From contig VBJR01000142.1 in the NCBI GenBank assembly GCA_005880175.1, forward strand, positions 8,052 through 14,322: 6,271 bases of DNA, written 5' to 3'. Origin of the DNA: Chloroflexota bacterium (GTDB lineage: Bacteria; Chloroflexota; Dormibacteria; Dormibacterales; Dormibacteraceae). This document shows, piece after piece, positions 1-5,606 of this stretch; the first letter of the stretch is position 1; the number at the start of each line of letters is the position of its first letter. Under the pieces are notes generated by a model. It was not told the origin of the DNA, did no database searches, and saw only the letters and a list, made by a program, of their open reading frames with translations. The position numbers and the translations under genes were made by a program.

Positions 1-350
1 TGGGCCTGGCCGGCGCCGGCCAGGTGCTGGTCGGCTTCCGGCCCGAGAACGTGGACATCACCCTGCACGGCGTCGGGGCGCTGTTCGGCATCGGCGGGGG
101 GAACCTCGGGGTGCTGCTCGTCGGACTCGGCGTGTGGCGTGCCGACCGGCTGATGGGCGTCCTCTCGGTGGTCGTCGGCGTGGTCGGCCTGGTCGCGTTC
201 GTGCTGCTGGGCAGCGCGCAGGCCCTGGGCCTGGGCATCGGCCTCGTCGAGCGGGTGGCGGGCTATCCGCTCGTCGCCTGGCTGATCGGCGCCGGCGCGT
301 TCCTGTTCTGGTCGGCGACGTCAGCTGGCCGGCGGCGGGCGCTGGCCTGA
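1..350 (+). CDS. DUF998-like multipass membrane protein, 3' part only
   Basis: The reading frame is open from the left edge (first full codon at base 3), so the start and probably the first helices lie outside the window; 115 residues are visible. Numbering from the first visible codon, hydrophobic stretches lie at about 1-11, 23-45, 50-79 and 88-104, joined by short loops. A Pro-Glu-Asn followed by a His (14-22), a Gly-Gly-Asn at the head of the next helix (32-34) and an Glu-Arg-Val-Ala-Gly-Tyr-Pro segment (83-89) match my memory of the DUF998 family, whose function is unknown. It ends in a basic Arg-Arg-Arg tail. The GTG at base 24 is inside the conserved part and is unlikely to be the true start. 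The stop is 7 bases before the next gene, so the two are probably co-transcribed. Location in the inner membrane is inferred from hydrophobicity. Confidence 0.7.
   Translation, partial: GLAGAGQVLVGFRPENVDITLHGVGALFGIGGGNLGVLLVGLGVWRADRLMGVLSVVVGVVGLVAFVLLGSAQALGLGIGLVERVAGYPLVAWLIGAGAFLFWSATSAGRRRALA
5..24. repeat. 20-bp perfect palindrome inside coding sequence
   Basis: Bases 5-14 (CCTGGCCGGC) are the exact reverse complement of bases 15-24. It lies within the DUF998-like coding frame and encodes a Leu-Ala-Gly-Ala-Gly-Gln stretch, so coding bias with GC-rich Ala/Gly codons can explain much of it. No regulatory role can be shown. Confidence 0.4.
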
Positions 351-357
351 GGCGGAC

Positions 358-1401
358 ATGGAGCAACTGCTGCGCACGCGGATGACGGACGAGTACGGTG
401 CGGTCCACCCGGTGGTGAGCGCCGGGATGGGGTTCGTGGCCTCGACGCCCGACCTCGCGATCGCCGTGACGAACGCGGGAGGTATCGGCTCGCTCGGCGT
501 CGCGCTGCTCCCGGTCGAGGCGGCCCGCATGCTGATCCAGGCGGTGAGAGCGGCCACCGGGGGCGGGCCGTTCAACGTCAACCTGATCACGCCGTACGTG
601 CTGCCCGGCCAGATCGAGGTGTGCGCCGAGGAGGCGGTGCCCATCGTGTCGTTCCACTGGGGAAATCCACCCCGGGACACGATCGACCGCCTGCACGCCG
701 CCGGCTGCCGGGTGTGGGAGCAGGTCGGCTCGGCCGAGGCCGCGCGCCGGGCGGTGTACAGCGGCGTGGACCTCGTGGTGGCCCAGGGCAGCGAGGCGGG
801 CGGGCACAACTTCGGCACGATGCCCACCCTCGCGCTGGTGCCGGCGGTCGTGGACGCCGTGGCGCCGGCGCCGGTCGTGGCCGCGGGCGGGATCGGCGAC
901 GGCCGGGGCCTGGCCGCCGTGCTCGCGCTGGGCGCCGTGGGGGCGTGGGTGGGCACGCGGTTCGTGGCCACGCGCGAGGCGAACGCGCACGAGGCGTACA
1001 AGTCGCGCCTGATCGAGGCGGCCGGCGCCGACACCGTGCGGACGTCCGTGCTGGGGCCGGACATGCCGGGCTTCAACCCGTACCGGGTGCTGCGCAACTC
1101 CCTCATCGACGAGTACGAGGGGCGCGAGGCCGAGCTGCCCGCCGACCTGGCCGGCGAGCCGGTGATCGCGAGCATGGCGATGGGCCCGCAGCGGATCGAG
1201 ATCCACCGGTTCAGCAACTTCATCCCCACCCCCGAGACCGAGGGGGACCTGTCGCTGATGGCCATGCCGGCCGGCGAGGGGGTGGGCCTGGTGCGCTCGG
1301 TGCGCGGCGCGGCGGAGGTGCTCGAGGCGATGGTGCGCGAGGCCGCGGAGGTGCTCAGGCGGATCGCGCCGGCCCCGGCTCCGGGTAGCGGCTCAGCCTG
1401 A
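358..1401 (+). CDS. nitronate monooxygenase / FabK-like FMN oxidoreductase
   Basis: Predicted FMN-dependent TIM-barrel enzyme of the nitronate monooxygenase (2-nitropropane dioxygenase)/FabK family, soluble and cytoplasmic, 347 aa, a normal length. Visible family motifs in order: an N-terminal Ala-Gly-Met-Gly then Asn-Ala-Gly-Gly-Ile-Gly-Ser-Leu-Gly strand-loop (about 22-47), Phe-Asn-Val-Asn-Leu (about 65-69), Gln-Gly-Ser-Glu-Ala-Gly-Gly-His (143-150) with His150 in the place of the catalytic/substrate histidine, the phosphate-binding Ala-Ala-Gly-Gly-Ile-Gly-Asp-Gly (175-182), Gly-Thr-Arg-Phe (199-202), and a C-terminal Ala-Gly-Glu-Gly-Val-Gly-Leu. Known members oxidise alkyl nitronates such as propionate 3-nitronate, or reduce enoyl-ACP. 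The sequence alone does not decide which, although the lack of other fatty-acid synthesis genes nearby favours a detoxifying oxidase. ATG 358 is preceded by GAGG at 349-352, 5 bases upstream and overlapping the previous stop. The 3' end overlaps the convergent DUF1028 gene by 9 bp. Confidence 0.9.
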   Translation: MEQLLRTRMTDEYGAVHPVVSAGMGFVASTPDLAIAVTNAGGIGSLGVALLPVEAARMLIQAVRAATGGGPFNVNLITPYVLPGQIEVCAEEAVPIVSFHWGNPPRDTIDRLHAAGCRVWEQVGSAEAARRAVYSGVDLVVAQGSEAGGHNFGTMPTLALVPAVVDAVAPAPVVAAGGIGDGRGLAAVLALGAVGAWVGTRFVATREANAHEAYKSRLIEAAGADTVRTSVLGPDMPGFNPYRVLRNSLIDEYEGREAELPADLAGEPVIASMAMGPQRIEIHRFSNFIPTPETEGDLSLMAMPAGEGVGLVRSVRGAAEVLEAMVREAAEVLRRIAPAPAPGSGSA

Positions 1402-1417
1402 GCCGCCGAGGAGCCGG
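1375..1417. terminator. nested inverted repeat between convergent genes, likely bidirectional terminator
   Basis: The inner stem is perfect: GCGGCTCA (1388-1395), a 3-base loop, and TGAGCCGC (1399-1406). An outer perfect 8-bp stem pairs CCGGCTCC (1375-1382) with GGAGCCGG (1410-1417), separated from the inner one by a 5/3-base internal loop. The right inner arm contains the TGA of the oxidoreductase, and the left inner arm contains the TGA (read as TCA) of the DUF1028 gene. No T-run follows on either strand, which is common for actinobacterial terminators. Termination is inferred from the structure and its placement between two convergent genes. Confidence 0.6.
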
Positions 1418-2280
1418 CGCGTCTCCTCCACGCCGGGCGCGGCCTCGGGATCGAGCCGATCCAGCAGCGCGGCCCAGCCCGGGTGTGCCGCGACGGCCCG
1501 CCTGACGAGGGCCAGCCCGCGCTCGGCGTCCTGGCGCGCGACCAGCGAGAGGCCGGCCCAGAACGCCAGCTCCGTGCTGTCCGGCGCCGCCGCGTGCGCG
1601 GCGACGTACTGGTCGGCCGCCTCGGCGAGCCGGCCCTCGCCCGTGAGGCGGTCGCCGTCGCCAGCCAGGTCGTAGGCGTCGCGGAGGAGCAGCAGGCGGC
1701 GCAGCTCGGCCAGCGGCTCGGGGTGGTCCTCGACCCGGAGGTCCACCTGCCGCCGCCAGGGCTCACCACCGGCGGCCACCACCACGATGGCGGCGGACTG
1801 GCGGCCGCGGACGTCGCCGCCCGCCGCCTCCCCGGCGTCCAGCGCGGCCAGCAGCCGGCGGGCGAGCGGGCCCTGCGCGCCGGCGAACGCGGCGGCCATG
1901 GCCGGCCACACGCCGGCCGTCGCCATCAGGTTCGCCTGACACGTGAACTCGTCGCCGGTGACGTGGCCGGCGAACGGCATGCACCCGTCGCCGGTGTGCA
2001 CGGCCACCCGGCCCGCCGCGTCCACGACGGCGACCTGGCGCACGGCGGCGTGCTCGTCGGCGCCCAGCAGCTCGGCCAGCGCCTCGGGGGCCGATCGGCC
2101 GGCCCGGAGCAGGGCGAGCGCCCGCGGTCCGTACGCCACCTCGACGTTCGCCTGGGTCGCGACCGCGCCCACGCCGGGCTCGGCCCAGGGGACCAGCGGA
2201 CCGACCGAGAACCAGTGGGACTGCACCGCCACGCCCAGGGCGCCGGTCTCCCGGTCCCGGGCCACGATCGAGTACGTCAT
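1393..2280 (-). CDS. DUF1028 family protein with C-terminal TPR-like region
   Basis: 295 aa. Residues 1 to about 190 match the DUF1028 pattern: Met-Thr-Tyr-Ser-Ile-Val-Ala-Arg-Asp at the N-terminus, Gly-Val-Ala-Val-Gln-Ser (16-21), Gly-Val-Gly-Ala-Val-Ala-Thr-Gln (36-43), Arg-Gln-Val-Ala-Val-Val-Asp (81-87), His-Thr-Gly (95-97), Gln-Ala-Asn-Leu-Met (115-119), Ala-Gly-Gly-Asp-Val-Arg-Gly-Arg-Gln-Ser-Ala-Ala (153-164) and Asp-Leu-Arg-Val-Glu-Asp-His-Pro (180-187). Residues about 200-275 form Ala-rich amphipathic helices with TPR-like spacing. DUF1028 has been grouped, to my recollection, with Ntn hydrolases. Thr2 would become the N-terminal residue after Met removal, so a hydrolase is possible but unproven. 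There is no signal peptide, so it is probably cytoplasmic. The ATG has only a weak upstream CAGG and overlaps an upstream TGA as ATGA, which suggests translational coupling to a former or unrecognised upstream frame. Confidence 0.88.
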   Translation of the reverse strand: MTYSIVARDRETGALGVAVQSHWFSVGPLVPWAEPGVGAVATQANVEVAYGPRALALLRAGRSAPEALAELLGADEHAAVRQVAVVDAAGRVAVHTGDGCMPFAGHVTGDEFTCQANLMATAGVWPAMAAAFAGAQGPLARRLLAALDAGEAAGGDVRGRQSAAIVVVAAGGEPWRRQVDLRVEDHPEPLAELRRLLLLRDAYDLAGDGDRLTGEGRLAEAADQYVAAHAAAPDSTELAFWAGLSLVARQDAERGLALVRRAVAAHPGWAALLDRLDPEAAPGVEETRRLLGGSG

Positions 2281-2441
2281 CGCGCCTGAGTGTGGCGCAG
2301 GTGGCGGACCAGGCGCGCCAGCTGCCCGGCGTACTCGCTGACGAACTCCTCACCGCCCGGGTCGGCACCGGTCAGCAGCAGGGCCACGGTGGGGAGGAGG
2401 GCGGCGCCGCCGTCACCGCGGAACGCGGCCGGCTGAGCCTC
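2277..2441 (-). pseudogene. coding-like 3' remnant of an unidentified gene
   Basis: On the minus strand a frame ends with a TGA at 2279-2277 that overlaps the DUF1028 ATG in the ATGA manner. Read upstream from there, about 54 codons show strong G/C preference at third positions and a plausible protein: a hydrophobic Leu-Leu-Pro-Thr-Val-Ala-Leu-Leu-Leu-Thr-Gly segment followed by an acidic/aromatic then basic amphipathic helix ending Arg-His-Leu-Arg-His-Thr-Gln-Ala-Arg. Above about 2441 the codon bias fades. The only in-frame start is GTG at 2387-2385 (36 aa), which is preceded by pyrimidines (CCTCC), not a ribosome site. I do not recognise the product. The best reading is the C-terminal end of a gene whose 5' part was lost where the exporter operon now ends. 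It could also be a small unannotated ORF or chance. Confidence 0.35.
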
Positions 2442-2474
2442 ACGAGCTCGGGACGAGCCAGCCCGCCCTGGCCT

Positions 2475-2505
2475 GAGCGGCCCTCCCCGACGGGGAGGGC
2501 CGCTC
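2475..2505 (-). terminator. GC-rich hairpin terminator after the exporter gene
   Basis: A perfect 14-bp inverted repeat pairs GAGCGGCCCTCCCC (2475-2488) with GGGGAGGGCCGCTC (2492-2505) around a 3-base GAC loop. A further 6-bp pairing, GCCTGA (2471-2476) with TCAGGC (2510-2515), competes at the base. It begins 12 bases beyond the stop of the MFS gene on the minus strand, the expected place for an intrinsic terminator of that operon. No T-run follows, so it would be a U-less terminator. The rest of 2281-2474 holds only the coding-like remnant; I see no recognisable promoter. Confidence 0.7.
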
Positions 2506-2517
2506 GCCGTCAGGCCA

Positions 2518-4176
2518 TCACGTCGTCGCGGCGGCGGTCTCCGTCTCCGGCGCCGTCTCCGTCACCCGGCCCATCCTCGGGACCAGGAACAGCAGTCCGA
2601 TCGTCACCAGGAACACCGCGACCTCCCAGAGGAGCGCCCACTGGATCGCCGCGACGAAGTCGTCCTCCCGGGCCGTGGTGCCGGCGCTGGACAGCGTCGC
2701 CGTGATCCGCTGCTGGACGGTCGCCGGGAGCGCGGCCAGGCCCTGCGTGTCGCAGCTGTCAGGGACGACCGACGGGTCCTCCTGGTGCGCGCGATCGTTG
2801 AAGCACGTCTGGAACCCCTGGACGAGCCCGTCCGTGACCGACTGCGGCAGCTGGATCGAGCTCAGCTCGCTGGTCAGGCGCGGGGTCACGGACGCGGCGC
2901 TGGTCGCCGCGTGCGAGCCGACGACCGTGAAGAGGATCACGCCCGTGACGGCCACCCCGATCGCGTTCCCGACCTGCAGCCCCGTGTTCAGGATGCCCGA
3001 GGCCGCCCCCGCGTTGCGCTCCTTGACCCGGGCGATGATCACGTCCGCCAGCGAGGGGAGGATCAGGCCCATCCCCAGGCCGAACACGAAGATGATCGGC
3101 CGCACGTTCCAGGGCGTCAGGCTGGCCCCCTGGGCGCGCACGGTCAGGATCAGCCCGGCCTGCGCCAGCGCCATGACGAGGGCGCCGATGGCCAGCGCCT
3201 GCCGGCCCAGCCGGGCGATGAGGCGCGGCGAGAGCAGCGAGGCGACCGCGAGGCCGACCGAGCTCGGGAACGTCGTCAGCGCCGAATCCAGCGGCGAGTA
3301 GTTGAGGCCGAGCTGCAGGAAGACCGTGAACGCGAGGAAGAACCCGACCAGGCCGGAGAAGAAGACCACCACGACGACCAGGCCGCCGGAGAAGGCGCGC
3401 TCGCCGAACAGCGTCATCGACACGAGCGGCGACCCGCCCCGGCGCTCCAGCCCCGACTCGTACAGCGCGAACACCAGGAACAGGGGCACAGACGCCGCCA
3501 TCAGCACGAAGATCCAGGCCGGCCAGCCGAGCTCGCGGCCCTGGATGATCGAGAACACGAGCGCGAACAGGGCCGTGCTGATCAGCACCACCCCGCCCAG
3601 GTCCAGGCGCCGCGTCTCCTTCGCGCGCGACTCCGGGATGATCATCGACCGCCAGCTGAGGTGGAGCACCGTCAGCAGCAGGCCGGCCATCAGCGGGCCG
3701 CTCATGACCGCGATGCCGGCGATGCTGCTGTACAGCGACAGCGCCCGGCTCTGCTCCTTGCGCGGGAAGTTCACCTGGATCACGGACAGGATCTGCGGGA
3801 TCATGATCGCCGCGGACAGGCCCTGGAGCACCCGCGCGGCCACGAGCACGTTCGGGCTGGGCGCGAGTCCGGACAGCAGCGAGGTCGCCCCGAACGCGAC
3901 GACACCCACGAGGAACATCCGCTTGCGGCCCAGGAGGTCGCCCAGGCGACCGCCGGTGATCAGCACCACGGCCACCGCCAGCAGGTAGCCGGCGATGAGC
4001 CACTGGATGACGGCGTAGTCGGTGTGCAGGTCCTGCCGGATCGACGGGATGGCCACGTTGACGATCGTCGTGTCGAGCAGGTCCATGAAGCCGCCGGCCA
4101 GCAGGATGGCGAGCGCCGCCCAGCGCTGCCTCGGCCAGGCGTCGTCTGCCGGGGTGACCACCGCGGAGTCGTTCAT
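2518..4176 (-). CDS. DHA2-type MFS drug/metabolite exporter, apparently lacking helix 6
   Basis: Proton-driven exporter of the 14-helix DHA2 (EmrB/QacA) branch of the major facilitator superfamily, in the inner membrane, 552 aa. Numbering from the chosen ATG: Leu-Asp-Thr-Thr-Ile-Val-Asn-Val-Ala-Ile-Pro in helix 1 (34-44), motif A Gly-Gly-Arg-Leu-Gly-Asp-Leu-Leu-Gly-Arg-Lys-Arg (75-86), an antiporter motif C-like helix 5 with Ser-Gly-Pro-Leu-Met-Ala-Gly (159-165). Hydrophobic helices are visible near 19-44, 56-75, 87-105, 109-133, 145-171, 193-213, 218-240, 262-288, 299-321, 326-348, 358-380, 392-420 and 507-533, only 13. Trp175-Arg176 jumps almost straight to Pro181-Glu-Ser, where relatives carry a helix. 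A long external loop (about 421-506) contains Cys458 and Cys475. ATG 4176 is chosen over ATG 4191 because a strong GGAAGGAG lies 5 bases before it. It follows the amidase by 15 bases. Substrate unknown. Confidence 0.9.
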   Translation of the reverse strand: MNDSAVVTPADDAWPRQRWAALAILLAGGFMDLLDTTIVNVAIPSIRQDLHTDYAVIQWLIAGYLLAVAVVLITGGRLGDLLGRKRMFLVGVVAFGATSLLSGLAPSPNVLVAARVLQGLSAAIMIPQILSVIQVNFPRKEQSRALSLYSSIAGIAVMSGPLMAGLLLTVLHLSWRSMIIPESRAKETRRLDLGGVVLISTALFALVFSIIQGRELGWPAWIFVLMAASVPLFLVFALYESGLERRGGSPLVSMTLFGERAFSGGLVVVVVFFSGLVGFFLAFTVFLQLGLNYSPLDSALTTFPSSVGLAVASLLSPRLIARLGRQALAIGALVMALAQAGLILTVRAQGASLTPWNVRPIIFVFGLGMGLILPSLADVIIARVKERNAGAASGILNTGLQVGNAIGVAVTGVILFTVVGSHAATSAASVTPRLTSELSSIQLPQSVTDGLVQGFQTCFNDRAHQEDPSVVPDSCDTQGLAALPATVQQRITATLSSAGTTAREDDFVAAIQWALLWEVAVFLVTIGLLFLVPRMGRVTETAPETETAAATT

Positions 4177-4181
4177 CGCAG

Positions 4182-4189
4182 CTCCTTCC
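4182..4189 (-). promoter_or_regulatory. strong ribosome binding site that fixes the exporter start
   Basis: On the minus strand GGAAGGAG is followed by 5 bases and the ATG at 4176-4174. The alternative in-frame ATG at 4191-4189 abuts the amidase stop, overlaps this site and would have no Shine-Dalgarno of its own at proper spacing. The shorter 552-residue product is therefore preferred. Confidence 0.8.
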
Positions 4190-4191
4190 AT

Positions 4192-5604
4192 CTATCCGGC
4201 CAGGGCCGGCAGCGGCGTCCGCTGCCCGGCCAGCGCTTCCATCTCCGCCGCCAGCTCGAGCAGCGCGCCCTCCTCGCCGTAGCGGCCACCGATCATCACC
4301 CCGATCGGCAGGCCCTCCGCGTTCCAGTGCAGCGGCAGCGAGATCGCCGGCAGGCCGGCGATGTTGTGCACCGGCGTGTACGGCATGAACGCCGTCATCC
4401 GGTCGTAGTCGGCGGCCTGGTCGGCGTCCGAGGTGAACGCCCCGATGCGCGCGGGGGGAGTCGCGAGCGTCGGGGTCAGCAGCACGTCGTAGGCCGAGAA
4501 GACGAAGTCCGCCAGCATCTGCCCGATGCCCCTGAACATCGACAGGGCGGCGTGCATCTCCACCCCGGTCACGCTCCGGCCGCGCTCCCGCATGTAGCGG
4601 GTGAACGGCATCAGCCGCTCCTCGTCCTCCTCCTCGACCGGGATCCTGGCGGCGTGGACGGCCCACGCCCGGCCGAACGCGTCGGCCACCTCCTGGTCGG
4701 GGCTCATCTCGACCTCCTCCACGCCGTGGCCCGCCTCCTCGAGCAGGCGAACGGCGCGCCGGAGCGCCTCGAGGCAGTCCGCGTGGGCGGAGACGCCGGG
4801 CGCCATCGGCTCCGGCATGACCGCGATGCGCAGGCGGGGCGCCGGGCCGGCCGGCGGCCGCACCGGCGCCGTGTAGGAGTCGCCGGGCATCACGCCCGAC
4901 ATCGCGTCGAGCAGCGCGGCGGCGTCCGCCACGCCGCGGCCCAGGGCGCCGTGAACGGACAGGCCGGTCACGTCGTGGTCGATCGGCCCGTTGCTGACCC
5001 GGCCCCGGCTCGGCTTGATCCCGACGAGGCCGCAGGCCGAGGCGGGGATCCGGGTGGATCCGCCGGCGTCCGTCCCGTGCGCGAGCGGCACGAGGCCGGC
5101 CGCGACGGCCGCCGCCGAGCCGCCGCTCGAGCCGCCCGGGGAGTGCGCCGGCGACCACGGGTTGCGGGTCGCCGGCGCGACGCGGTTCTCCGTGTAGCAC
5201 GGGAGCGCGAACTCCGGGGTGTTGGTGGTGCCGAGGATGACCAGTCCCGCGTCCCTCAGGCGTGCCACCACGTTGTCGTCCACGTCGGAGACGTCGTCGG
5301 TGTATGCGAGCGAGCCCCGTGTGCAGCGGACCCCCTCCACCCGGGCGACGTCCTTGATCGCGACCGGGACCCCGTGCAGCGGCCCCAGCTCGGCGCCGGC
5401 GCGGCGGGCCGCGGCGAGCCTGCGCTCGGCCGCGCGCGCCTGCTCCATCGCCAGGTCCTCCGCGACGGTGACGAACGCGCCGACGTCGCCGTCGATCGCC
5501 CGGATCCGGTCGAGGTAGTGCCGGGCCGCCTCGGCCGGCGAGACCTCGCCGGCGCGCATGGCGCGGCCCAGCTCCAGCGCGGACAGCTCCTGGATCTCCG
5601 CCAT
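4192..5604 (-). CDS. amidase signature family hydrolase
   Basis: 470 aa, the usual length for a stand-alone amidase-signature enzyme, which hydrolyses a carboxamide to acid plus ammonia or amine. The Ser-cisSer-Lys triad is intact: Lys84 in Val-Ala-Ile-Lys-Asp, Ser159 in Pro-Gly-Gly-Ser-Ser-Gly-Gly-Ser, and nucleophile Ser183 in Thr-Asp-Ala-Gly-Gly-Ser-Thr-Arg-Ile-Pro. The spacings (99 and 24 residues) equal those of the well-studied FAAH. Gly-Thr-Thr-Asn-Thr-Pro-Glu-Phe (125-132) is also typical. There is no signal peptide, so it is cytoplasmic. GatB/GatC are not nearby, so a tRNA amidotransferase role is unlikely; aryl-amidase or 6-aminohexanoate-cyclic-dimer-hydrolase-like enzymes are the closer type. 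An acidic run, Glu-Glu-Glu-Asp-Glu-Glu (324-329), is a local peculiarity. ATG 5604 begins 2 bases after the preceding stop, with GGGG 6 bases upstream, so translation is probably coupled. The substrate may be related to the neighbouring genes. Confidence 0.93.
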   Translation of the reverse strand: MAEIQELSALELGRAMRAGEVSPAEAARHYLDRIRAIDGDVGAFVTVAEDLAMEQARAAERRLAAARRAGAELGPLHGVPVAIKDVARVEGVRCTRGSLAYTDDVSDVDDNVVARLRDAGLVILGTTNTPEFALPCYTENRVAPATRNPWSPAHSPGGSSGGSAAAVAAGLVPLAHGTDAGGSTRIPASACGLVGIKPSRGRVSNGPIDHDVTGLSVHGALGRGVADAAALLDAMSGVMPGDSYTAPVRPPAGPAPRLRIAVMPEPMAPGVSAHADCLEALRRAVRLLEEAGHGVEEVEMSPDQEVADAFGRAWAVHAARIPVEEEDEERLMPFTRYMRERGRSVTGVEMHAALSMFRGIGQMLADFVFSAYDVLLTPTLATPPARIGAFTSDADQAADYDRMTAFMPYTPVHNIAGLPAISLPLHWNAEGLPIGVMIGGRYGEEGALLELAAEMEALAGQRTPLPALAG

Positions 5605-5606
5605 CC

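Noticed and set aside
58..1769. Minus-strand open frames opposite the DUF998-like and oxidoreductase genes
   Set aside because: No recognisable motifs and Ser/Arg/Pro-rich composition; the plus-strand reading explains the region.
2520..2561. Short near-repeats of GAGAC-type units at the 3' end of the exporter gene
   Set aside because: They encode a Thr/Glu/Ala-rich cytoplasmic tail (Thr-Glu-Thr-Ala-Pro-Glu-Thr-Glu-Thr). The units are too short and imperfect to call a repeat element.
4177..4191. ATG at 4191 as exporter start
   Set aside because: It overlaps the strong Shine-Dalgarno that serves the ATG at 4176 and has no properly placed site of its own.
2759..5200. Long minus-strand frame spanning parts of the amidase and exporter genes
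   Set aside because: It is a frame-shifted reading of the real genes, with Arg/Gly-rich low-complexity composition, and it crosses a gene boundary.
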